NCBI GenBank assembly: GCA_003529325.1
Contig: DPVW01000232.1
Location: forward strand, 1,374 to 21,500
Source of the DNA: Candidatus Latescibacterota bacterium
Lineage (GTDB): Bacteria > Latescibacterota > UBA2968 > UBA8231
Length of the DNA: 20,127 bases
Reading direction: 5' to 3'
In this document: positions 8,254 through 15,456 of the stretch, one piece after another
Layout: each line of letters starts with the position of its first letter
Numbering within the stretch: position 1 is the first letter of the stretch
Translations under genes and position numbers: made by a program
Notes under the pieces: model-generated
The model's database searches: none
Told to the model about the DNA's origin: nothing
What the model saw: only the letters and a program-made list of their open reading frames with translations

Positions 8254-8324
8254 GGGGGATCAGCTCGCCGGGTAGTTAGGCTCGCAATGGTGGATCGAAC
8301 GGTGGATTTGGGTGCACACGATTT
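8254..8324 (-). other. Remainder of the 115-nt secDF-antiporter spacer
   Basis: Noncoding. It holds a short direct repeat on the plus strand, AATGGTGGAT (8286-8295) and AACGGTGGAT (8298-8307), one mismatch in ten with a 12-nt period. I see no convincing promoter here, so readthrough from secDF is the simplest model for expression of the downstream genes. Confidence 0.35.
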
Positions 8325-10979
8325 CTACTCGGCCTTGTTGGCGCGTTGCTGACCGTAAAACAGCACTGGACTGGCGACAAACATGGAGGAATAGGTACCG
8401 ACGATGATACCGATGAGCAGGGTGATGGTGAAGTCTCGGATCACCTCACCACCCCAGACCATCATTACGATCACTGCCATCAACGTCGTCAGCGACGTGA
8501 CCACGGTGCGGCTGAGACACTCGTTGATACTGCCATCGAGGACCTCGCCGAAACCCAAGCGCCGTCGGTGAAGCAGATTCTCACGGATGCGGTCGAAGAC
8601 GACGATTGTGTCGTTCAACGAATATCCGACGATGGCCAACAGGCCGGCGACGACGGCGAGGGTGATCTCCATGTCGAGGATGGAGATCAGTCCGAGGGTG
8701 AGGATGATGTCGTGGAACACGGCGACGACGGCGGCAATCCCGTACAGGAACTGCTTGAAGCGCCAAGCCATGTAGACGAGGATCAGTGCCAGGGACAACA
8801 GCACGGCGCGCACGGCGGCACCCGTGAGTTCTTCGCCGATCCTCGGTCCCACCTTTTCCTGGCGACGGATCCAGTCGCCGGCATCGATGCTACCAGCAAG
8901 TCCCGCCTGCAGCGATGCCTTGATGCCATCGGCGATGTCGGTGCCCGACTCCTCCTCCGTTACGCGGATCAGGACGTCATTGGCGCTGCCGAACTGCTTG
9001 ATCTCGGAGCTGCTCAAGTCGACGGGTTGGCCACCGACATCGACCTGCTTGAGTTCGTTGCGCAGGGTATTGATCTGCACGGGTGGGTCGAAGTGTAATT
9101 CGAGCAGCGTGCCCCCGGCGAAGTCGATCCCTGGAGTCAGGCCGTTGTGAGCGATGATGGACAGAATGCCGGCAGTCAACACGACGCCGGAGAGGCCAAA
9201 GGCGATCTTGCGCAGTGCCAGGAAGCCAACCTTCATGTTGGCCATGAACGCGATGGGGCCGATGCTCAGACTCGTGGTGCCCGTGCGTGACGTCCACAGG
9301 TTGAACAGGGAGCGTGTGACGACCAAAGCCGTGAACAGACTGGAAATGATGCCGACACACAGGGTCAGTGCGAAACCGCGGATCGGCCCGGTGCCGAATT
9401 CGTAGAGCACGACGCCGACGATGAAGGTTGTAATGTTGGCGTCGATGATCGCCGACAGGGCATTGCCATACCCGGCATCGATCGCGGCGCGCACCGTCTT
9501 GCCAGCGCGCATTTCCTCGCGGATGCGTTCGAAGATCAGCACGTTGGCATCGACGGCCATACCGATGGTGAGAATGATGCCGGCAATGCCTGGCAGGGTG
9601 AGGGTTGCATGGAATCCGGCGAGCACGGCCATGACGAACAGCACATTCATCGCCAGCGCCAGATCGGCGACAATCCCGGCGAAGCGGTAGTAGGCGATCA
9701 TGAAGAAGGCGACGATGGCCATGCTGATAATCCCCGCCACACGGCCTTGTTCGATCGAGTCACGACCCAGTGATGGGCCGACGGTGCGATCCTCGATGAT
9801 CTCGACTTTTGCCGGCAGGGCGCCAGCGCGCAAGACGATGGCCAGGTCCTTGGCCTCTTCCTGCGTGCCCGAACCGGTGATGATCGAGCGGCCATTCATG
9901 ATCTTGCTCTGGATCGTCGGTGCGGAGTAGACGGCACCGTCGAGCACGATGGCGAGCCGTTCACCGATATGGGCGCCGGTGATCGTGCGGAAACGTCGCA
10001 CGCCGTCATCCGTAGTCCACAGATCGACGATGGGCTGTCCCATGTATTCGACACTCTGGCCGATGGTGACCTGGGCGTCGGCGATCATGCCACCCGTCAT
10101 CTCAGCCCGTACGCGCACGAGGTACAGCATGTAGTAGCGTGAGCCCTCCGGTCCATCGGCACGGCTCGTGAAGACGAACTCCACGTCCGATGGGATCAGA
10201 CTCTGCGCACGTGGATCGGTGAGCATGGCCTTCACCGCAGCAAGGTCACGCTGCAGAACGCCAACGCTGGTGCCGAGCCGGACCAGGCGTGTGAGCAGCC
10301 CACTCGCCGGTTCGGCGTCGTCACCGGTGCCTTCGCCGGCGGCGCTTTCGTCGATGGCATCGCCGAAGATGCTGGGTGCCGCCGGCGCTTCCTGCGTCGT
10401 CGCATCGGCTTCTGTCGAGTTGTCGATGGCTGCAGCGGCGACGGAGTTTGCCTCTTGCGTACCGCGACTTCCGGCGGCGAGTACGGCGTCAATGCGCTGC
10501 AACAAGCGATCGCGATCCTCGTCTGGTTCCAGCAATTGGAACTTGAGCAACGCCGTCTGGCCGATCAGATTCTTGGCCCGCTCCACATCCTGCAAGCCAG
10601 GCAATTCGACGATGATGCGATTTTCGCCTTGTCGCTGGATCGTGGGTTCGGCGACGCCGAACTGATCGACGCGGTTGCGAATAACTTCCTGCGCCCGGTC
10701 GACGGCATCACGCGCTTCCTCGGGCTCAAGGCCTTCGGTCTCCACTTCCATGACGAGGTGAATTCCGCCCTGCAAGTCGAGGCCGAGGTTGATGGCGCGC
10801 TTCTGCAGGTCGTAGTAGATCGTCGGTTGATTGCGTTCCATCTGCTGCCGTGCGTCCACATCCATGCGGTAGAACTCGATGGTGGGGTAGAGGTGGAACA
10901 CGGCGGTGACCACGAGGGCCAGGATCAGCAGGGTTTTCCAGTTCTGTCTCATCGCTTCGCTTTTTGCCTGTCGGCTCAC
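8325..10979 (-). CDS. secDF: Protein translocase SecD-SecF fusion
   Basis: An 884-residue RND-family membrane protein that uses the proton motive force to help pull preproteins through SecYEG. SecD part: first membrane helix near 15-32, the INLGLDLQGGIHLVM block (63-77), periplasmic P1 and P4 domains, then TIGMAVDANVLIFERIREE (471-489), where Asp477 and the following arginines form the proton-relay region. SecF begins around 580 (MKVGFLALRKIAFG), with GIDFAGGTLLELHF and later GYSLNDTIVVFDRIREN. Residues about 172-228 form an Ala/Asp/Glu/Thr-rich insert of low complexity inside the SecD periplasmic region, just after the first P1 core segment. The GTG at 10979 overlaps the apbE stop as GTGA; an ATG at 10952 (MRQNWKTLL) is an alternative. 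Neither has a clear SD. It is followed by a 115-nt spacer. Confidence 0.96.
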   Translation of the reverse strand: MSRQAKSEAMRQNWKTLLILALVVTAVFHLYPTIEFYRMDVDARQQMERNQPTIYYDLQKRAINLGLDLQGGIHLVMEVETEGLEPEEARDAVDRAQEVIRNRVDQFGVAEPTIQRQGENRIIVELPGLQDVERAKNLIGQTALLKFQLLEPDEDRDRLLQRIDAVLAAGSRGTQEANSVAAAAIDNSTEADATTQEAPAAPSIFGDAIDESAAGEGTGDDAEPASGLLTRLVRLGTSVGVLQRDLAAVKAMLTDPRAQSLIPSDVEFVFTSRADGPEGSRYYMLYLVRVRAEMTGGMIADAQVTIGQSVEYMGQPIVDLWTTDDGVRRFRTITGAHIGERLAIVLDGAVYSAPTIQSKIMNGRSIITGSGTQEEAKDLAIVLRAGALPAKVEIIEDRTVGPSLGRDSIEQGRVAGIISMAIVAFFMIAYYRFAGIVADLALAMNVLFVMAVLAGFHATLTLPGIAGIILTIGMAVDANVLIFERIREEMRAGKTVRAAIDAGYGNALSAIIDANITTFIVGVVLYEFGTGPIRGFALTLCVGIISSLFTALVVTRSLFNLWTSRTGTTSLSIGPIAFMANMKVGFLALRKIAFGLSGVVLTAGILSIIAHNGLTPGIDFAGGTLLELHFDPPVQINTLRNELKQVDVGGQPVDLSSSEIKQFGSANDVLIRVTEEESGTDIADGIKASLQAGLAGSIDAGDWIRRQEKVGPRIGEELTGAAVRAVLLSLALILVYMAWRFKQFLYGIAAVVAVFHDIILTLGLISILDMEITLAVVAGLLAIVGYSLNDTIVVFDRIRENLLHRRRLGFGEVLDGSINECLSRTVVTSLTTLMAVIVMMVWGGEVIRDFTITLLIGIIVGTYSSMFVASPVLFYGQQRANKAE

Positions 10980-12001
10980 GGATTGTGAGCAGGTGAGTCA
11001 GGGACCGCATCGATACGGCCCTGCAGTCCTTCCGACAGCGCGTATCTGAGTACGCCGTCGGATTCGTAATAGAGCAATACTTCCATACTGTCTGCTGCCG
11101 CCGCCCACTCAAGGGCCTGCTGCGGCCCGGCGACGAAGGCCGCCGTTGCCAGCGCATCTGCTTCCATGGCGCTACGCGCCCAGACGGTGGCGCTTACCGC
11201 CCGCTGCGCTGGCAGTCCCGTCTGCGGGTCGAGCAGGTGGTGATACTGCTGCCCGGCAAACTCAAAGGTCTGTTCGTAGTCGCCTGATGTGGCCAGCGCT
11301 GCCAGACCGACATCTTCGGCAGCGACGATGACACCCGGAAGGCGCGGGTGCTGCACGCCAAAGTGCCAGGGTCGTCCATCTGGCTTACTGCCCCAGTAGC
11401 GCAGGTCACCGCCGGCTTCGACAACTCCCGCCATTACCCCCGCCGCCTGCAAACGGGATACGGTACGATCAACGACATATCCCTTGGCTCCAGCCCCCAG
11501 GTCGAGTCGAATCCCCTGACTCGTAAAGCGCACCCGCCGACCTTCGATACGTACGTGACGATAGCCGCACTGCGCCAGAGCCGAATCAATGGCTGCCGGC
11601 GTCGGCGGCTGTGTCGCATCCGGAAACCCCCACAACCTCGTCAGGGCCCCCAGGGAGGGATCGAAGGACCCCCCTGTACGCCGGGCGATTGCCAATGACA
11701 GGCCCAGTACGTCGGCCAGGTCAGCGGAAATATCCACCCAGCCTGACTGTGCCTCCCGGTTGACTCGGGCCAGTTCGCCATCCGTCCCGTAATGCGTCAA
11801 CCCTGCCGACAGATGGTCGATCTCGTCACGCGCCACGGCGAATAGAGCCGGTGCCTCTGCCTCGTCCGCAAATATCGCCACGCGGACGATGGTACCCATC
11901 GCAACGTGATACTCTTCCAGCGGCCGCGCCAGTTCTGCCCTGGGCAGCAGCAGAAGCACGAGTGCCACGCCCGCCACCCCAACCAGGAGGCGGAGTTTCA
12001 T
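10976..12001 (-). CDS. apbE: ApbE-family FAD:protein FMN transferase
   Basis: A 341-residue periplasmic enzyme that attaches FMN from FAD to Ser/Thr of target proteins such as Nqr and Rnf subunits. A signal or anchor sequence covers about 1-25 with no lipobox cysteine. Family motifs: AMGT (34-37), TGGSFDPSLG (109-118), DLGAGAKGY (167-175), EAGGDLR (195-201), TSGDYEQ (238-244), HHLLDPQTGLP (254-264) and AMEADALATAAFV (278-290), which holds the metal-ligand Asp and Thr. All key blocks are intact. The ATG at 12001 has GAAGG 7 nt upstream. It begins 15 nt after the polyprenyl synthase stop. No flavinylation target or Nqr/Rnf gene is in the window. The stop overlaps the secDF GTG. Confidence 0.95.
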   Translation of the reverse strand: MKLRLLVGVAGVALVLLLLPRAELARPLEEYHVAMGTIVRVAIFADEAEAPALFAVARDEIDHLSAGLTHYGTDGELARVNREAQSGWVDISADLADVLGLSLAIARRTGGSFDPSLGALTRLWGFPDATQPPTPAAIDSALAQCGYRHVRIEGRRVRFTSQGIRLDLGAGAKGYVVDRTVSRLQAAGVMAGVVEAGGDLRYWGSKPDGRPWHFGVQHPRLPGVIVAAEDVGLAALATSGDYEQTFEFAGQQYHHLLDPQTGLPAQRAVSATVWARSAMEADALATAAFVAGPQQALEWAAAADSMEVLLYYESDGVLRYALSEGLQGRIDAVPDSPAHNP

Positions 12002-12016
12002 TCATCGGCCTTCGTA

Positions 12017-13003
12017 CTAGCTGTCGCGTTCGACGACCAAGCGAACTGCCGTCTCAAGGATCGATCGTGACACTGACTCTGGCAGGCCCTGCAGGCACTC
12101 CTGCGCCTGTGCCGCGTATTCGTGAGCCGTTTCCTGCGCGGCCGCAACACCGCCGTGTTCTTCGACGAACTCCACCACTCGCGTCCAGTCGCTTTCACTC
12201 GGCTCCGTGGACGTCAGAATGGCAACGATCTCGGCTCGCCCCGCTTCGGGGGCAAGATCCAATGCCTTGATCAGCGGCAGGGTGATCTTGCGCTCCCGCA
12301 GGTCGTGGCCCACGGGTTTACCCAGGGTCGAGGCGTCGCCGGTAAAATCGAGGACGTCGTCGGCGATCTGGAACGCCAGACCCAGGCACTCGCCATACTT
12401 CGTCAGCGCCTCGACCATCTCCCTCGGCGCGTCTGCCATCAGCGGCCCGATGCGGCAGGAGGCGGAAATCAGAGAGGCTGTCTTGTCGCCAACCATAGAG
12501 AAATACGACGTCTCACGAGTGTCGGCTTGCAGGCCGATCTGAAATTCGAAGATCTCGCCCATGCTCAAGCGCTCCGTCGCCCGTGATACGGCGCCCAGAG
12601 CCTCCAGGTTTCCCAAGTCCACCAGCAGACACAGCGCTCGGGCCAACAGGAAGTCGCCCATCATGACCGCGACATGATCATTCCATTTCGCGTTGACGGA
12701 AGCCTTGCCCCTTCGTGTGTCTGCTTGATCGACGAGATCGTCGTGGATCAGCGTAGCGGCGTGGATCATCTCGACGCCGACACCCGCATCGATGACACGA
12801 TCGTCCCAGTGTCCCGTCGCCCGTGCGCAGAGCACAGTGAGGGCCGGACGCAGTCGCTTGCCCTTGAGCGTAGCCATGTATCGAGCCACGTCATGAACCA
12901 TCTCGACGTCGGCCTGGAGCATCTCGTCCAGGCGCTGTTCGAAATGGTCGATCTCCTTCTGAATCGGGCCGAGCAGCTGGCCGAGGGAGCCGGAAGAACT
13001 CAT
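12017..13003 (-). CDS. Long-chain polyprenyl diphosphate synthase (IspB-like)
   Basis: A 328-residue trans-prenyltransferase that condenses isopentenyl diphosphate onto allylic diphosphates to build a quinone side chain. GKRLRP (48-53) binds IPP. The first aspartate-rich motif is HDDLVDQADTRRG (87-99; Asp88, Asp89, Asp92). The second is FQIADDVLDF (211-220; Asp215, Asp216, Asp219). Residue -5 from the first motif is Ala83, as in IspB, which suggests a long product (about C40 or more) rather than farnesyl or geranylgeranyl; exact length cannot be read from sequence. The frame stays open to a GTG at 13039, but the promoter at 13042-13070 would place the transcript start near there, so the ATG at 13003 is preferred. 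It heads the minus-strand run, 15 nt before apbE. Confidence 0.93.
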   Translation of the reverse strand: MSSSGSLGQLLGPIQKEIDHFEQRLDEMLQADVEMVHDVARYMATLKGKRLRPALTVLCARATGHWDDRVIDAGVGVEMIHAATLIHDDLVDQADTRRGKASVNAKWNDHVAVMMGDFLLARALCLLVDLGNLEALGAVSRATERLSMGEIFEFQIGLQADTRETSYFSMVGDKTASLISASCRIGPLMADAPREMVEALTKYGECLGLAFQIADDVLDFTGDASTLGKPVGHDLRERKITLPLIKALDLAPEAGRAEIVAILTSTEPSESDWTRVVEFVEEHGGVAAAQETAHEYAAQAQECLQGLPESVSRSILETAVRLVVERDS

Positions 13004-13041
13004 GCGGGGAGCGTCACAGGAGGTAGAGAGGGAAAACACGA

Positions 13042-13070
13042 AAATTAAGGGACAACTATATGAGTGTCAA
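13042..13070 (-). promoter_or_regulatory. Candidate sigma-70 promoter of the polyprenyl synthase-apbE-secDF run
   Basis: On the minus strand, a perfect TTGACA (13070-13065) is separated by 17 nt from TAATTT (13047-13042). The -10 element matches consensus at only three of six positions, but the spacing and -35 are ideal. It lies about 40 nt upstream of the ATG at 13003 and would give a leader of roughly 30 nt. It faces the divergent gene that starts at 13151. Confidence 0.5.
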
Positions 13071-13138
13071 CGAATTGGCCAGCCGTGGAGTCCGTGCCGG
13101 ACAATGCCTATGATGGAGTTGCGGACACGATGAAGATG

Positions 13139-13144
13139 AAGGAG
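13139..13144 (+). promoter_or_regulatory. Ribosome binding site that decides the start of the enolase-superfamily gene
   Basis: AAGGAG is followed by a 6-nt spacer and GTG at 13151. This favours the GTG start over upstream in-frame ATGs at 13064, 13130 and 13136, none of which has comparable SD support or encodes family-like sequence. Confidence 0.7.
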
Positions 13145-13150
13145 CTAAAC

Positions 13151-14335
13151 GTGAAGATCGATCGAATCGAGACTTTTCTGCTGCACGCGGCACCCCCAGG
13201 ACAGGGTGGTTGGGCGGCGCGCAACTGGTTGTTCGTCAAGGTCTATACCGACGATGGTCTTACCGGTGTTGGCGAGGCCAGTGGCTGGCCGCGGGTGGTG
13301 CAGACGGCGATTCAGGATCTGACCCCCCTGTTGATCGGCGAGGACCCACACCATATCGAGCGCCTCTGGCAGAAGATGATGTCCGCCATAATGGGCCACG
13401 GCATGACGGGAGTCGTCGGTGCCGGCGCCATGACCGGCATCGAGATGGCCCTGTGGGACATCAAGGGCAAAGATCTCGGGGTGCCCGTGTGGAACCTGCT
13501 AGGTGGCAAGATGCGGGACCGTGTTCGCATCTACGCGCATGCCCACACCAGAGAGCGAGCCCGGACCCTCGTGGACGAAGGGTATACGGCGATCAAGACC
13601 GGGGGCATCAAGAACTGTGTGGAGACCGTCGGCGCCATTCGTGAGGAGGTCGGCCCTGAAGTTGACCTCATGGTTGACGTACATGGCCCCCCGTGGCTGA
13701 CGACACGTGACGCCATCAGCCTGGGACAGGCTCTGGAGAAGTTCGACCTGCTGTTCTACGAAGATCCCGTGGCACCGGAGAACATCGAGGCCATCGCGCG
13801 GGTGGCAGATGCCGTCGACCTGCCAATCGCGGCGGGGGAGCGGAGTGCGACGATCTGGGGTGTGCGGGAACTGATCGAACGGGAGATTGTCGACGTCATA
13901 CAGCCCGATACGGGGCGTGCCGGGGGACTGCTGCAAATGAAGAAGATCGCCGCCATGGCCGAAGCCCACTACATCACCATGGCGCCCCATGACGGTTCGC
14001 TGGGCCCGGTGGCGGAGATGGCGGCGGTTCATCTCATGGCGACACTGCCAAACTTTCTCATCCTCGAGCACCTCGCCGATGACGTGCCGCAGCGATACGA
14101 GGTCATGACGGGTCAGCCCGTCATCGAGGACAGCCATATCCTCGTGCCCGACACGCCCGGACTTGGGATCGACATCGTCGAGGAGGCGATCGCGCGGTAT
14201 CCGAGTGCGGGCAATGTCTCGATGCCGGAGGAGACGTACGACTATCGCTACGTGTATGCGCGACATGCCCGTTCCCAGTGGCTGAGCGGACAAGAGACGC
14301 CACCGCCTACCTATCGGCCCGGTCACATCTTCTAG
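13151..14335 (+). CDS. Mandelate racemase/muconate lactonizing enzyme family protein, sugar-acid dehydratase-like
   Basis: A 394-residue enolase-superfamily enzyme. The N-terminal capping domain starts MKIDRIETFL; WLFVKVYTDDGLTGVGEA is the usual first block. In the barrel: Lys149 (AIKTGG), metal ligands Asp176 (DVHGPPW), Glu204 (YEDPVAPEN) and Glu230 (AAGERS), then QPDTGRAGG (Asp253), APHDGSLGP (His280) and LEHL (Glu306). YEDPVAPEN, AGER and KIAAMAEA are closest to the D-galactonate dehydratase/ManD branch, so dehydration of a sugar acid is the likely reaction; the substrate is not readable. GalD-type proteins I recall carry His where this has Arg256 (TGRAGG). The GTG start is chosen from the AAGGAG at 13139 and the family N-terminus. 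It is divergent from the polyprenyl synthase. Its TAG overlaps the glcE stop on the other strand. Confidence 0.88.
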   Translation: MKIDRIETFLLHAAPPGQGGWAARNWLFVKVYTDDGLTGVGEASGWPRVVQTAIQDLTPLLIGEDPHHIERLWQKMMSAIMGHGMTGVVGAGAMTGIEMALWDIKGKDLGVPVWNLLGGKMRDRVRIYAHAHTRERARTLVDEGYTAIKTGGIKNCVETVGAIREEVGPEVDLMVDVHGPPWLTTRDAISLGQALEKFDLLFYEDPVAPENIEAIARVADAVDLPIAAGERSATIWGVRELIEREIVDVIQPDTGRAGGLLQMKKIAAMAEAHYITMAPHDGSLGPVAEMAAVHLMATLPNFLILEHLADDVPQRYEVMTGQPVIEDSHILVPDTPGLGIDIVEEAIARYPSAGNVSMPEETYDYRYVYARHARSQWLSGQETPPPTYRPGHIF

Positions 14336-15453
14336 TTATAGAGTCGCCCCGGGTTAAACCGCCCTTGCGGGTCGATCGTCTGTCGCAGTGTCGTGTTGAG
14401 TCGCGCTACACCTTCGGGTAAAGGCGTGAACGCTTCATCGTTGGGATCTTCTGGGCCCTGGCTCAAACGTGCCGCCATGCCTCCCGCCTCGGTGGCGGCG
14501 GTATGGACCCTGGCTGGCGGACAGTCCCGGGGCAATACGGCCCAGAGCAGACCGCCCGCCCAATCGAGGCAGCAACGACACAGTTCCATCCTTTCTAATG
14601 CTACAACCGTCTCCTCGGCACGCGACGGCGGAACGACGATGCGGTACAGGACCTCACCTCTGGCTGCCGTCAGCGCTCCTGCCTCACGCAGCCGTTCCCA
14701 GCAGCGACGTGATTCGGTATCGGCGAGAATCTCACCTGCACTCGCGTCTTGCCACAATGCCTTGATCTGTGGTTCGATTGCGGCAGTTGATCCCTCGATG
14801 CGTGCCAGGAGTGTGCCGTCACTGTAGGCGAGTCCGGTGACAGCTTCGGGCCGTCTCGACCAGGCGTACATCTGTGCCAGTGCGTCAGTTCGCGTCTGCC
14901 CGCTAACGGCGAGGGTCTGTTGAGTCTCCGGCAATGGCCACAATTTCAGGCAGATCTCCGTCATGACGCCGAGGGTGCCGTAGGCGCCCACCAGGGACCG
15001 CCACAGGTCGTATCCCGTCACATTTTTGACGACACGGCCACCCGTGCGGATCACGCGACCCAGGCCGTCGACGAACTCCATGCCCAAGACGAAGTCGCGA
15101 GCAGCGCCGGCGACGAACCGACGTGGTCCCGAGGCGCCCACCCCCAACGTACCGCCCAAGGTGGCAGCAGGTCCCCAGTGTGTGGGTTCGAAGGCCAGGT
15201 GCTGGCCATTTTGGGCCAGCAATTCTTCCACCTCGACCAGGGATGTGGCGGGGCGGGCGATGAGGATGAGTTCTTCCGGTTCGTAGGTGACGATGCCACT
15301 CAGGGCACTCAGATCGACGTCTGTCGTCGCAGAAGTTGCCCGTCCCAGGCGGTCCTTCGTACCACCGGCGCGTAACGCCAGACCGGCGCCATCGGCGTCA
15401 CGGACACACTCAACGACCTGGGAGACGTCGGCAGGGCGAAGGGGCGCCTTCAC
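14332..15453 (-). CDS. glcE: Glycolate oxidase FAD-binding subunit GlcE
   Basis: A 373-residue FAD-binding protein of the FAD_binding_4 family. It matches GlcE, the second flavin-type subunit of glycolate dehydrogenase, which passes electrons from glycolate (via GlcD and the Fe-S subunit GlcF) to the respiratory chain. Diagnostic blocks are ALRAGGTKDRLGR (27-39), ATLGGTLGVGASGPRRFVAG, RDFVLGMEFVDGLGRVIRTG, VVKNVTGYDLWRSLVGAYGT and the C-terminal FNPGRLYN. It lacks the GlcD-type HAGDGNLHP and GEHGIG motifs, as expected for GlcE. GTG start at 15453, 3 nt after the glcD stop, no SD, so translation is probably coupled. The final TAG shares the palindrome CTAG with the stop of the convergent gene; no glcF follows. 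Confidence 0.9.
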   Translation of the reverse strand: MKAPLRPADVSQVVECVRDADGAGLALRAGGTKDRLGRATSATTDVDLSALSGIVTYEPEELILIARPATSLVEVEELLAQNGQHLAFEPTHWGPAATLGGTLGVGASGPRRFVAGAARDFVLGMEFVDGLGRVIRTGGRVVKNVTGYDLWRSLVGAYGTLGVMTEICLKLWPLPETQQTLAVSGQTRTDALAQMYAWSRRPEAVTGLAYSDGTLLARIEGSTAAIEPQIKALWQDASAGEILADTESRRCWERLREAGALTAARGEVLYRIVVPPSRAEETVVALERMELCRCCLDWAGGLLWAVLPRDCPPARVHTAATEAGGMAARLSQGPEDPNDEAFTPLPEGVARLNTTLRQTIDPQGRFNPGRLYN

Positions 15454-15456
15454 GAC

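Noticed and set aside
8286..8307. Short direct repeat AATGGTGGAT / AACGGTGGAT
   Set aside because: Only two imperfect 10-nt copies; too short to call a functional repeat or a CRISPR-like array.
13048..13065. Imperfect palindrome GACA-N10-TGTC in the spacer of the minus-strand promoter
   Set aside because: Only 4-bp arms around an ATAT centre; expected by chance, so not called as an operator.
13499..14326. Minus-strand open frame of 275 codons opposite the enolase-superfamily gene
   Set aside because: No family resemblance; the plus strand carries a complete set of catalytic residues in order.
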